From NCBI GenBank assembly GCA_025360965.1, contig JANYBC010000037.1, positions 1 through 64,000 on the forward strand: a stretch of 64,000 nt of DNA, given 5' to 3'. Source of the stretch: Anaeromyxobacter sp. Lineage in GTDB: Bacteria; Myxococcota; Myxococcia; Myxococcales; Anaeromyxobacteraceae. A program made the translations under genes and the position numbers. Position 1 is the stretch's first letter; each line of letters begins with the position of its first letter. The notes below the pieces were generated by a model that saw nothing but the letters and a program-made list of their open reading frames with translations, searched no databases and was not told where the DNA came from. Below are positions 43,931 to 52,577 of the stretch, in pieces.

Positions 43931-44395
43931 TCACAGGTAGGGGCTCGGCGGCGGCGCCAGCACCCGGACAGGCTGGATCACCCAGACCGCGACCGGGTGG
44001 CCCTCCGGGTCGAGGCCGGGGTTCCAGGGGCAGGAGGTGAAGGCCACCTCGATGGCCACCCGCTGCTCGTCGGTCACCGGCTCGAGGTAGGAGAAGCGGG
44101 CCAGGCTGCCATCGCGCAGCACCGCGAACCGGACCTTGTTCTCCACGCCGGCCGCGCCGGGGGCCCGGCGCAGCGCCTCGCCGAGGCAGGCCTCGTCGGT
44201 CGGGCGCGGGCGCTTGAAGTCCTGGTGATCGGGGCCGAGGCGCAGGATCTCGCCGCCAGAGGCGACCGGCGGTGGCGGCGCGCCCGAGTCCTGGTCGCGG
44301 ACCGGGCTGGCGATCGGGGCCGGGGCCGAGGCGCAGGCGGTGGCCAGGACCAGGGCCGTGGCCAGGAGCGGGGCGGTAAGGGTGGAGCTGTTCAT
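43931..44395 (-). CDS. Small lipoprotein with TonB-C-like domain
   Basis: This 154-residue protein has a lipoprotein signal ending ALVLATAC (Cys 21) and then a Pro-rich segment. The C-terminal 85 residues (NKVRFAVLRDGSLARFSYLE, AFTSCPWNPGLDPEGHPVAVW) resemble the TonB C-terminal/AgmX-like fold often found in myxobacterial secreted proteins. A role cannot be assigned. GGAGG precedes the ATG. It ends two bases from the ccsA stop on the opposite strand. Confidence 0.6.
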   Translation of the reverse strand: MNSSTLTAPLLATALVLATACASAPAPIASPVRDQDSGAPPPPVASGGEILRLGPDHQDFKRPRPTDEACLGEALRRAPGAAGVENKVRFAVLRDGSLARFSYLEPVTDEQRVAIEVAFTSCPWNPGLDPEGHPVAVWVIQPVRVLAPPPSPYL

Positions 44396-44450
44396 GGCGG
44401 GCCTCCGGTCCTTCCTACCACGCCGGTCGAGGCGCCTCCCCGCCGCCGGA

Positions 44451-44759
44451 TCAGCGCTGGGCGAGGGTGGAGGACGAGGCCGAGACCGGCCGGGAGGCCT
44501 CGGCGCTGGCCCCGGCGGTGGCGGCCGGGGCCTTGCGGCACTCGGCCAACGCGTCCAGCGCGTGGGTGGTGCAGTTCGACACGCAGCCCCAGCGGGCCTC
44601 GGCGTCGGCGTGGAGCGCGGCGCAGGCCTGCGCGCAGCGGCGGGCCCTGGGCTGGATCTGGGCCCGGCACTGGTAGGAAACGGCCGCCTCGGCCGGCTGG
44701 GGAGCGAGGTCCTCGGCTCCGGTGAGCAGCGCGAGCAGCAGCTGGACGGCGGCGAGCAT
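44451..44759 (-). CDS. Small secreted cysteine-rich protein, function unknown
   Basis: This 102-residue protein starts at ATG 44759 behind a clean GGAGGT. A signal peptide (MLAAVQLLLALLTGAEDLAP) precedes six Cys in a helical spacing (SYQCRAQIQPRARRCAQACA, RWGCVSNCTTHALDALAECR), suggesting a disulfide-stapled helical hairpin. The tail is Ala/Ser rich. I do not recognise the family. It lies just downstream of glnS on the same strand. Confidence 0.55.
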   Translation of the reverse strand: MLAAVQLLLALLTGAEDLAPQPAEAAVSYQCRAQIQPRARRCAQACAALHADAEARWGCVSNCTTHALDALAECRKAPAATAGASAEASRPVSASSSTLAQR

Positions 44760-44862
44760 GGCGACCTCCGGCGCCCCGGCGGAGGGGCGGGCGATAGCCT
44801 CCGATACCACCCGTCCCGGGGCTCAGCCAGAAAACGGCCGGTGCTGGCGGCGACCGGGCCGC

Positions 44863-47169
44863 TCAGCCGAGCTTCGCCAGCAGCGCCGCACGCACCGCGG
44901 CGGCGTCGGCCGACCCCCTGGCCTCGCGCATGGCGGCGCCGAGCAGCACCCCGAGCAGCTTCTTCTCGCCGGCCCGGTAGCGGGCCACCTCGGCCGGCTG
45001 CGCCGCCAGGGCGCGCTCCACCGCGGCGGTGACCGCCCCGGCGTCCTCGACCTTCTCCAGGCCGAGCGACCGCATCAACTCCAAGGGCACGCCGCCGGAG
45101 GCGACCAGCCTTGCCAGTAGGGTCTTGCCGCCGGCCGGGGTGAGCGTGCCGGCGTCGACCAGCATCACGAAGGCGCCGAAGCCGGCGCCCGGGAGCTTGA
45201 GCGAGGCGAGCGGCGCCTCGCCGGCCAGTCCGAGCAGGTCGTTGAGCAGCCAGCGGGCGGCGGTGGCCGGTGCTCCACCCGCGGCCACGGCGCCGTCGAA
45301 GTACTCGGCCAGCGCCAGGTCGCCGGTCAGCACGTCGGCCTGCTCCTCGGGGAGCTTCAGCGCCTGCTGGTAACGGGCGTACCGCTCGGCCAGCGCCGGG
45401 TTGGCGGCGCGCCGCTCGGCCCGGGCCTCGCTGCGTCCCTTCAGCGGCGGGGCGTCGGGGAGCGGCGTGGCGCGGGGCTTGGGCGCCCGGCGCGGCTCGG
45501 GCTGGACCGCGGCGCGGGTCCAGGTGTCGCGCAGCGTGATGGACCGGTTGAAGACCGGCGCACCGGGCCGCGAGTCGACCGGATCGGCGAAGAAGTAGCC
45601 GAGCCGGAGGAACTGGAAGCGGTCGCCGGGGGCCGCCGCGGCCAGCGCCGGCTCGAGCCGGGCCTCTCCGGCCACCACCAGCGAGGCCGGGTTGAGCGCG
45701 GCGAGGAAGTCGGGCGCCGCGTCGGGCTGCTCGGCGGCGAAGAGCCGGTCGTAGAGCCGCACCGGAGAGGCGACCGACCGGGCGGCGTCGACCCAGTGGA
45801 TGGTGCCGAGGCCGCGCCGGGCCCCGGCGCCGTCGTCGAGGGAGGCCGGGTCGTGGCTGCAGCGCAGGCCGGTCACGCCGCCGCCGGCGTCGCGGAGCAC
45901 CTGGTCGCACCGGATCACCCAGCCGCCGGCCAGGCGCACCGAGCCACCGGGGCAGAGCCGCTTCCAGTCGGCAGGCGGAGCGAGGCTGAAGTCGTCGCGC
46001 TCGATGAGCAGCTCCGCGGAGCAGGGGACCGGGCGGGTCCCGCGGGACGGCTCGGCGGGCCACCAGGGGATGGCCATGGTCTCGACCTTCCCGGCTGGCC
46101 AGGTGGTGAGGGTGACGGGCAGCGGGTCGAGCACCGCCAGCGCCCGCGGGCTCCGCGCCTCCAGGTCGCCACGGATGGCGAACTCGAACTTGCCGATGTC
46201 GACGGTGGAGTTGTTCTTGGCCACGCCGATCAGGTCGGCGAAGTCGCGCAGCGCCGCTGGCGTGATGCCACGGCGGCGCATGCCGGCCAGCGTCGGCATG
46301 CGCGGGTCGTCCCAGCCCGAGACCCGGCGCTCGTTGACCAGCTGCAGCAGCTTGCGCTTGGAGAGCACGGTGTAGCCGAGCGAGAGCCGGGCGAACTCGT
46401 GCTGGCGCGGGCGCGGGTCCCAGGGCCCGAGCCGGTCGAGCACCCAGTCGTAGAGCTCCCGGTTCGACTCGAACTCGAGCGTGCAGATCGAGTGGGTCAC
46501 GCCCTCGAAGGCGTCCTCGAGGGGGTGGGCGAAGTCGTACATCGGGTAGATGCACCAGGCGTCACCGGTCCGGTGATGGGTGGCCTTGCGGATCCGGTAG
46601 AGGAGCGGATCACGCATGATGATGTTGGGGTGCGCCATGTCGATGCGGGCCCGCAGCACGCAGGCCCCGTCGGCGAAGTCGCCGGCCCGCATGCGCCGGA
46701 AGAGGTCGAGGCTCTCGGCGGCGGGGCGGTCGCGGAACGGGCTGGCAGTCCCGGGGCGCCCGAAGTCGCCGCGCTGCTCGCGGATCGCCTCCTGGTGCTG
46801 GGTGTCGACGTAGGCGTGTCCATCGCGGATGAGCCGCTCGGCGCAGCCGTACATCTGCTCGAAGAAGTCGGAGGCGTAGTGAAGCGCCGACCAGTCGCCG
46901 GCCAGCCAGCGGGTGTCGGCCTCGATCCCCTCGACGTACTCCACCTCCTCGGTGGTCGGGTTGGTGTCGTCGAAGCGCAGGTGGACGCGCCCGCCGTAGC
47001 GGGCCGCCAGCGAGAAGTTGAGCAGGATCGACTTGGCGTGGCCGAGGTGGAGGTGGCCGTTCGGCTCGGGCGGGAAGCGGGTCACCACGCGCCCGCCGTT
47101 CCGCCCCGCCGCCAGGTCGGCGTCGATGATGTCGGTGAGGAAGTTGGAGGGCCGGGCCGCTTCGGACAT
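44863..47169 (-). CDS. glnS: Glutaminyl-tRNA synthetase with fused YqeY domain
   Basis: This 768-residue class I synthetase has the HIGH-type motif PPEPNGHLHLGHAKSILLNF and the KMSKS-type VLSKRKLLQLV. It has the GlnRS features GVTHSICTLEFE and MYDFAHPLEDAFEG. Residues from about 600 to the end (NPALAERYARYQQALKLPEE onward) form a YqeY/GatB-tail domain, which aids tRNA binding as known for Deinococcus GlnRS. It charges tRNA-Gln directly, so the GatCAB route may serve only Asn or be absent. An upstream in-frame start at 47205 was rejected for lack of a ribosome-binding site. Confidence 0.94.
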   Translation of the reverse strand: MSEAARPSNFLTDIIDADLAAGRNGGRVVTRFPPEPNGHLHLGHAKSILLNFSLAARYGGRVHLRFDDTNPTTEEVEYVEGIEADTRWLAGDWSALHYASDFFEQMYGCAERLIRDGHAYVDTQHQEAIREQRGDFGRPGTASPFRDRPAAESLDLFRRMRAGDFADGACVLRARIDMAHPNIIMRDPLLYRIRKATHHRTGDAWCIYPMYDFAHPLEDAFEGVTHSICTLEFESNRELYDWVLDRLGPWDPRPRQHEFARLSLGYTVLSKRKLLQLVNERRVSGWDDPRMPTLAGMRRRGITPAALRDFADLIGVAKNNSTVDIGKFEFAIRGDLEARSPRALAVLDPLPVTLTTWPAGKVETMAIPWWPAEPSRGTRPVPCSAELLIERDDFSLAPPADWKRLCPGGSVRLAGGWVIRCDQVLRDAGGGVTGLRCSHDPASLDDGAGARRGLGTIHWVDAARSVASPVRLYDRLFAAEQPDAAPDFLAALNPASLVVAGEARLEPALAAAAPGDRFQFLRLGYFFADPVDSRPGAPVFNRSITLRDTWTRAAVQPEPRRAPKPRATPLPDAPPLKGRSEARAERRAANPALAERYARYQQALKLPEEQADVLTGDLALAEYFDGAVAAGGAPATAARWLLNDLLGLAGEAPLASLKLPGAGFGAFVMLVDAGTLTPAGGKTLLARLVASGGVPLELMRSLGLEKVEDAGAVTAAVERALAAQPAEVARYRAGEKKLLGVLLGAAMREARGSADAAAVRAALLAKLG

Positions 47170-47277
47170 GGCTGCGGTGGTACCCCGGCGCCCGCCGCCA
47201 GGCAACCTCCCGGCCTTGCCGCGGAGGGGCGGGAAGCCCGGTGGCGCGACCGGCCCGGGTTCGGCTTAGAATGGGGG

Positions 47278-47721
47278 ATGCCCTACACGGTGCGCTACGC
47301 GTCCAACGAGGCCGACCGGGAGGCCGCCTACACGCTGCGGCGGCAGGTCTTCGAGGTGGAGCAGAACGTCCCGCGACCGCTCGACCGCGACTCGCTCGAC
47401 CACCAGGCCAACCACGTGGTGGCCTTCGACGACGCGGGGCGCTGCGTCGGGACCGGCCGCTTCGTCCGGCGCGACAACCGGGTGGTCCAGGTCGGCCGCA
47501 TGGCGGTCGACGCCGACCACAGGCGGCACGGCGTCGGCGCCCTGATGATCGACGCCCTGGAGCGGATGGCGGTGCTGCGCGGCATCGTCGAGGTGGTGCT
47601 CCACGCCCAGCTCCCCTCCGTGAAGTTCTTCGAGCGGCGGGGGTACATGCAGGAGGGGGGAACCTTCATGGAGGAGGGTGTCCAGCACGTCCGCATGCGC
47701 AAGGTGCTGCTGCCCTGTTAG
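47278..47721 (+). CDS. GNAT-family N-acetyltransferase
   Basis: This 147-residue protein has the GNAT acetyl-CoA loop VGRMAVDADHRRHGVGALMI and the C-terminal SVKFFERRGYMQEGGTFMEE. It resembles the ElaA-like subgroup; substrate unknown. TAGAAT (47267-47272) is five bases from the ATG and there is no Shine-Dalgarno apart from a G-run, suggesting a leaderless message. It is followed 10 bases later by glutathione peroxidase, possibly on the same transcript. Confidence 0.88.
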   Translation: MPYTVRYASNEADREAAYTLRRQVFEVEQNVPRPLDRDSLDHQANHVVAFDDAGRCVGTGRFVRRDNRVVQVGRMAVDADHRRHGVGALMIDALERMAVLRGIVEVVLHAQLPSVKFFERRGYMQEGGTFMEEGVQHVRMRKVLLPC

Positions 47722-47731
47722 ATACACGGCC

Positions 47732-48217
47732 ATGACCACTTCTCTCCACGACCTGAGCGCCACCCGGAACGACGGCACCGAGCAGCCGCTCTCGGCCTAC
47801 AAGGGGAAGGTGCTGCTGGTCGTCAACACCGCCAGCCAGTGCGGCTTCACCCCGCAGTACCAGGGGTTGCAGGCCCTCTACCAGCGCCACCGCGCCGAGG
47901 GGCTGGAGATCCTCGGCTTCCCCTGCGATCAGTTCGGGCACCAGGAGCCTGGCAGCGACGCCGAGATCGCCACCTTCTGCGAGCGGAACTTCGGGGTCAC
48001 CTTCCCGCTCTTCAAGAAGGTGGAGGTCAACGGGGCCGGCGCCCACCCGGTCTACCTTTACCTGAAGAAGTCGGCGTCGGGGCTCTTCGGCGACGCCATC
48101 AAGTGGAACTTCACCAAGTTCCTCGTCGACCGCGACGGCAAGGTGGTCGACCGCTTCGCCCCGGCCACGGCGCCCGAGAAGCTCGAGGCCGACCTGGTCA
48201 AGCTGCTGAAGGGCTAG
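47732..48217 (+). CDS. Glutathione peroxidase family protein (Cys type)
   Basis: This 161-residue protein has the peroxidatic Cys in NTASQCGFTPQYQGLQ, the second motif LGFPCDQFGHQEPG and WNFTKFLVD, the classical tetrad region with Cys in place of selenocysteine. The usual FPCNQFG reads FPCDQFG. Bacterial enzymes of this type generally use thioredoxin and remove lipid or hydrogen peroxides. No Shine-Dalgarno is visible. Confidence 0.93.
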   Translation: MTTSLHDLSATRNDGTEQPLSAYKGKVLLVVNTASQCGFTPQYQGLQALYQRHRAEGLEILGFPCDQFGHQEPGSDAEIATFCERNFGVTFPLFKKVEVNGAGAHPVYLYLKKSASGLFGDAIKWNFTKFLVDRDGKVVDRFAPATAPEKLEADLVKLLKG

Positions 48218-48225
48218 CGGGGTTG

Positions 48226-49572
48226 GTGAGCGCCACCCTCAGCCTGGCGCTGGCGCTGGCCTTGGCCGGCCCGGTGGCGCCGCCTCCCCGAAAGCCCCCG
48301 ACCTCGCTGGCCGAGGCGCTGCTGCTGACGCTCGACGAGGCCGGCCTCGACGACCTGGTCGACTCCGGCCCCGAGGAGGGACGCTGCCCGGGCGGGCGGG
48401 GCTGTCCCATCCCGCTGCGGCGCGCCGCCTTCCCGCCCTGGCTCGACCTGGCCGTGATCCGGCTCGACGAGAAGGGTCGGGCCATCGAGGCGGCCAATGT
48501 CCAGGTCGACTGGAGCTCGCCGCGCGGCCGGGTGGTGCTGCTCGACGCCAACCTGGCTGCGGCCGACGTCCGCTTCCGGCGCTGGAACCTGGAGCGGGCC
48601 GACCAGGGGCCGAGGGCCCCGCCCTTCACTGACGCCGACGACATCTCGCCGGAGCGGGGCGGCGCCGGCCGCGACTTCATGGCGCCATACCCGGCCAGCC
48701 TCTTCAAGCTGCTGATCGCCTTCCACGTCGAGCGGCGCGCCGCCCAGGGGTCGCTGGCACTCTCGGCCGAGGTGCCCGACGGGCCGGGGCCGGAGGCAGA
48801 GCTGCGCACGGTCGACGAGTGGCTGGAGCTGATGGTGACCGAGTCGGACACCCGGGCCACCAAGGCGCTGCTTCGCTTCCTCCACGCCCGCGGCGAGATG
48901 GAGGCGCTCAACGCCGAGCTGGCCGGGCTCGGGCTCTCGACGCTCCGCATCGAAGGCACCATCCCGGCCGACGGGACGCGCTGGGCCCCTGGCGAGATCC
49001 AGGCCACCGCCATGGACATGGCCCGCCTGCTCTGGCTCATCACCGGCGGGCCGGGGGTGCTCTGGCGGACGCCGGAGGGGAGGGCGGTGGTGCGCGAGAC
49101 CCTCCCCGAGCCGGCCCGGGCCAGGCTGAAGCGGGTGCTGGCCCACCAGGCGCGCCACGAGGTCCTCTCGACCGGGTCGACCTGCGGGGTGGGACTGGCC
49201 GGGATCCCGGCGGCGGTGCCGTCCCACTTCCTCGACGTGGAGACCGGCGTCGAGGTGGTGGGTGTGACCGAGTATGGCCGTGACGTTCGCCCGTGCAACG
49301 CCAGCGCCCAGGTCCGCTTCCTCCACAAGACCGGGCTCACCTGGAACTACGCCGCCGACGCCGGGCTGGTGGAGCCCTTGCAGGGCAAGCCCTTCCGTCG
49401 CTACGTGGTTGCCTTGGTCTCGAGCGCAGGGACCCGCTGGATCGACCCCGAGCGGGCGGCGGCCCCCCGCCACCCCTGCGAGGAGCTGTCGGTCTGCGCC
49501 AGCCAGCGGCTGGCCAGGCTCGGGGCGGCCATCGACGCCTGGGCAGTCACCGCCGCGGCTGCAGGACACTGA
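48226..49572 (+). CDS. Serine hydrolase of the class A beta-lactamase fold, exported
   Basis: This 448-residue protein has a short Ala/Leu-rich signal peptide. A penicillin-binding-like catalytic set is visible: SxxK at S158-x-x-K161 (PASLFKLLIAF), SDT at 207-209 where class A enzymes have SDN, and KTG at 368-370. Extra N-terminal and internal segments make it longer than the usual 290 residues. It may be a penicillin-interacting enzyme or esterase rather than a true resistance enzyme. It starts at GTG 48226, eight bases after the peroxidase stop. A weak hairpin follows its stop. Confidence 0.75.
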   Translation: MSATLSLALALALAGPVAPPPRKPPTSLAEALLLTLDEAGLDDLVDSGPEEGRCPGGRGCPIPLRRAAFPPWLDLAVIRLDEKGRAIEAANVQVDWSSPRGRVVLLDANLAAADVRFRRWNLERADQGPRAPPFTDADDISPERGGAGRDFMAPYPASLFKLLIAFHVERRAAQGSLALSAEVPDGPGPEAELRTVDEWLELMVTESDTRATKALLRFLHARGEMEALNAELAGLGLSTLRIEGTIPADGTRWAPGEIQATAMDMARLLWLITGGPGVLWRTPEGRAVVRETLPEPARARLKRVLAHQARHEVLSTGSTCGVGLAGIPAAVPSHFLDVETGVEVVGVTEYGRDVRPCNASAQVRFLHKTGLTWNYAADAGLVEPLQGKPFRRYVVALVSSAGTRWIDPERAAAPRHPCEELSVCASQRLARLGAAIDAWAVTAAAAGH

Positions 49573-49597
49573 GGCCATTCGCCCGGGCCTCCCCCTT
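49571..49597 (+). terminator. Weak terminator-like hairpin after the serine hydrolase
   Basis: GAGGCC (49571-49576) and GGCCTC (49586-49591) enclose a 9-base loop and are followed by CCCCTTTCT. The stem begins inside the TGA stop. Stem length and T content are modest. Confidence 0.35.
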
Positions 49598-49694
49598 TCT
49601 AGGAATCGCAATGGTCGCGAGATGTTGTATGGTGCGCCCCCTTGAAAACCACGGCGTCCGCCTCCCCAGGGCGGCGCTCCGGAGAACCTCCGAT

Positions 49695-51071
49695 ATGTCA
49701 CTGCCGGCCCTTCGCTCCTCGCGTCTCAGCGGCGCCATCCTGGCCGGGCTGGCGGCCTTCGCCGCCCTCGCCGCCGAGCCGACGCCTGCGCCCGCCGCCG
49801 CACCGGCCGCTGAAGTCGCCGCACCGGCCGCCGCTGCCGCACCGCCAGCGCCGGTCGTCGCGCCCCCGGAGGCGACCATCGCCGTCACCCCGGTCGCTCC
49901 GGTCACCCCAGTCGCTCCAGTCGCCGCCGCTCCGGTGGGCCAGGCGGCGCCGTCCAGCGCCTCCACCTTCGACGAGCAGGCCCGCTTCCTGGCCGGCCTG
50001 CCGGTCCCGGCCGGCTCGGCCCTGGCCGCCTGGCAGAACACGGCCGACTACCGCGATCACGTCAACCTCATGAACTCGGAGTGGAAGAAGTTGAGCGACC
50101 GGCTCGACAAGGCCACCGCCTGGCAGCAGGCCGAGCTGGCCCCGCGCATCCAGGGCAACCGGAACCTGATCTACTTCTTCGGCGGGCCCGATGCCGCCCA
50201 CGCGGTCCGCCTCTTCCCCGACGCGCCGGTCTACCTGCTGGCCGGGCTGGAGCCGGTCGGAGTGGTCGAAGCCCCGGAGAAGATGAAGTTCAACGAGGTC
50301 CACGTCGCCATCGACGGGCTCTCCAACAGCCTGCGCACCTTCGTGGCCAAGAGCTTCTTCCGCACCACCGAGATGGGCAAGGACCTGCAGGGTCGCGGCA
50401 TCAAGGGCGTCCTGCCGGTGCTGGAGCTGATGCTCTCCCGCTCCGGCGCCACCGTCGACGCCGTCGGCTTCTTCGAGGTCGACCAGCGGGGCGTCGCCAG
50501 CGAGAAGCAGGCCGGCCAGAAGTGGGGGCCGGGCGTGCCGGGCGTGAAGGTGAAGTTCCACCTCGCAGGGAAGGCGCCGCAGGAGATGCTCTACGTCCGC
50601 GTCAACCTCTACAACGACGAGCTCGACAAGCAGCCCGGCTTCCTCGCCTGGGCCCGTGCCTTCGGCCCGGCCAACAGCCTCCTCAAGGCCGCCTCCTTCA
50701 TCCTCCACGACGACCACTTCTCCAGGACCAGGACGCTCCTGATGGAGGCCAGCGACGCCGTCGTCGAGGACGACTCGGGCATCCCCTACCGCTCCTTCCA
50801 GAAGGGCGAGTGGTCCACCACCTGCTTCGGCAAGTACATGGCCCCGCGGGATCCGTTCGAGAAGCATTACCAGCGCGACCTCGACAAGGCCTGCGTCGAG
50901 CAGCCGCCCAAGCCGCTGCCCTTCATGATCGGCTACCGCAAGCTCAACGACACCTTCCTGCTGCTGGCGGTGAAGAAGCCGGCCGGGCCGGTGGCGGTCC
51001 CTCCCGTGGCTCCTCCCCCCTTCGATCCGGCCGCAGCGCCCGCCCTGGCGCCGGTCGCGCCCGCCAAGTAG
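49695..51071 (+). CDS. Secreted protein with Pro/Ala/Val-rich linker, function unknown
   Basis: This 458-residue protein has a signal peptide (LSGAILAGLAAFAALAAE). A Pro/Ala/Val-rich linker spans residues 28-90, containing 18-bp DNA repeats that encode TPVAPV. A well-ordered domain of about 340 residues follows (RNLIYFFGGPDAAHAVRLFP, LMLSRSGATVDAVGFFEVD, PYRSFQKGEWSTTCFGKYM). No motif matches a family I know. The linker suggests tethering across the periplasm or to the surface. A Pro-rich segment closes the protein. The upstream 122 bases hold the weak hairpin and no clear promoter. Confidence 0.7.
   Translation: MSLPALRSSRLSGAILAGLAAFAALAAEPTPAPAAAPAAEVAAPAAAAAPPAPVVAPPEATIAVTPVAPVTPVAPVAAAPVGQAAPSSASTFDEQARFLAGLPVPAGSALAAWQNTADYRDHVNLMNSEWKKLSDRLDKATAWQQAELAPRIQGNRNLIYFFGGPDAAHAVRLFPDAPVYLLAGLEPVGVVEAPEKMKFNEVHVAIDGLSNSLRTFVAKSFFRTTEMGKDLQGRGIKGVLPVLELMLSRSGATVDAVGFFEVDQRGVASEKQAGQKWGPGVPGVKVKFHLAGKAPQEMLYVRVNLYNDELDKQPGFLAWARAFGPANSLLKAASFILHDDHFSRTRTLLMEASDAVVEDDSGIPYRSFQKGEWSTTCFGKYMAPRDPFEKHYQRDLDKACVEQPPKPLPFMIGYRKLNDTFLLLAVKKPAGPVAVPPVAPPPFDPAAAPALAPVAPAK
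49884..49919. repeat. Two 18-bp tandem units encoding TPVAPV
   Basis: Units beginning GTCACCCC lie at 49884-49901 and 49902-49919 and differ at two positions. A partial third unit follows. Copy number changes keep the reading frame. Confidence 0.7.
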
Positions 51072-51111
51072 CCGCTGTCCACACGCACTCCCGCATCGCC
51101 GGAGGCCGCAC

Positions 51112-52560
51112 GTGACTGATCTCCTCGCCAACCTCGAGCCCAAGCCCCTCTGGCGCTACTTCCTGGAGCTCTCGAAGATCCCCCGGGCCTCGAAGCAGGA
51201 GGCGGCCGCCGCCGCCTGGGTGGTCGCCCAGGCCAAGGCGCTCGGCTGCCAGGTGGAGCAGGACAAGGTCGGCAACATCCTCATCCGCAAGGCCGCCTCG
51301 CCGGGCCGCGAGGGGCGCCCGGCGGTGGTGATGCAGGCGCACGTCGACATGGTCTGCGAGAAGAACGAGGGGACCTCGCACGACTTCGCCAGGGATCCCA
51401 TCGCGATCCGCCGTGACGGCGACGTGCTGCGCGCCACCGGGACCACGCTGGGGGCCGACAACGGCATCGGCGTCGCCTCGGCCCTGGCGGTGCTGGCCGA
51501 TCCCGACCTGAAGCACGGCCCGCTCGAGGTGCTCATCACCATCGACGAGGAGACCGGCATGACCGGCGCCAAGGGGCTGGCCGGCGGCTGGTTCAAGGCC
51601 GGGATGATGCTCAACCTCGACAGCGAGGAGGAGGGTGAGCTGACCATCGGCTGCGCCGGCGGCATCGACACCGCCTGCACCCGCCGGCTCTCTCCCGCCG
51701 CGCCGCGCGCCGGCACCTCGGTCTTCCGGCTCAAGGTCTCGGGCTGCAAGGGGGGCCACTCCGGCATCGACATCGGCGCCGGGCGGGCCAACTCGCTGCG
51801 CCTGCTGGCCCAGGCGCTCGACCGGCTCATGGCCCGCTACCCGCTCGGCCTGGCCTCAGTGACAGGTGGCAACAAGCGCAACGCCATCGCCCGCGAGGCC
51901 TCGGCGGTCTTCTTCGCGGATCCGCGCGACCAGGCCGGCATCAAGGCCGACGTGGCCCGGCTCGACGCCGACTGGAAGGCGGCCTTCGGGGCCCTCGACC
52001 CCGGCGTGTCCATCGCCGTCGAGGCCGGCAGCGCCGAGTGGGCCATGTCGGCCGCCGACGCCCGCGCCGTGGTCGGGCTGCTGCTGGCCGGGCCGCACGG
52101 CGTCGAGGCCATGAGCCCCGACATCAAGGGGCTGGTCCAGACCTCCACCAACATGGGGCTGGTCGAGACCCGCGCCGGCGAGGTGGAGGTCAACTTCCTC
52201 ACCCGCAGCTCGATCGACGCCTCCAAGTACGCGCTGGCGGCCCGCATCGGGGCCATCGCCGCGCTCTGCGGCTTCGAGGCCAAGGACTCGAACGGCTACC
52301 CGGGCTGGAAGCCCGAGCCGGGCTCTGGCGTGGTCAAGCTGGTCCAGCAGGTCCACACCGACCTGTTCGGCAAGGCCATGGAGGTCAAGGCGATCCACGC
52401 CGGGCTCGAGTGCGGCCTGATCCGCGAGAACTACGGCACGGTCGAGATGGCCTCGATCGGGCCGAACATGTGGGACGTCCACACCCCGGATGAGCACGTC
52501 TCCATCCCGTCGGTGGCCAACTACTGGAAGCTGCTCAGGGCGATCCTCGAGAAGGCCTAG
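51112..52560 (+). CDS. pepD: Aminoacyl-histidine dipeptidase (M20 family)
   Basis: This 482-residue dinuclear zinc peptidase has ligand motifs QAHVDMVCEKNEGTSHDF, TLGADNGIGVA, DEETGMTGAKGL and LDSEEEGELTIGCAGG, plus C-terminal HAGLECGLI. It hydrolyses Xaa-His and other dipeptides in the cytoplasm. The start is GTG 51112. Length and all ligands match PepD. Confidence 0.95.
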   Translation: MTDLLANLEPKPLWRYFLELSKIPRASKQEAAAAAWVVAQAKALGCQVEQDKVGNILIRKAASPGREGRPAVVMQAHVDMVCEKNEGTSHDFARDPIAIRRDGDVLRATGTTLGADNGIGVASALAVLADPDLKHGPLEVLITIDEETGMTGAKGLAGGWFKAGMMLNLDSEEEGELTIGCAGGIDTACTRRLSPAAPRAGTSVFRLKVSGCKGGHSGIDIGAGRANSLRLLAQALDRLMARYPLGLASVTGGNKRNAIAREASAVFFADPRDQAGIKADVARLDADWKAAFGALDPGVSIAVEAGSAEWAMSAADARAVVGLLLAGPHGVEAMSPDIKGLVQTSTNMGLVETRAGEVEVNFLTRSSIDASKYALAARIGAIAALCGFEAKDSNGYPGWKPEPGSGVVKLVQQVHTDLFGKAMEVKAIHAGLECGLIRENYGTVEMASIGPNMWDVHTPDEHVSIPSVANYWKLLRAILEKA

Positions 52561-52577
52561 ATTCGGAGAGCCACCGC

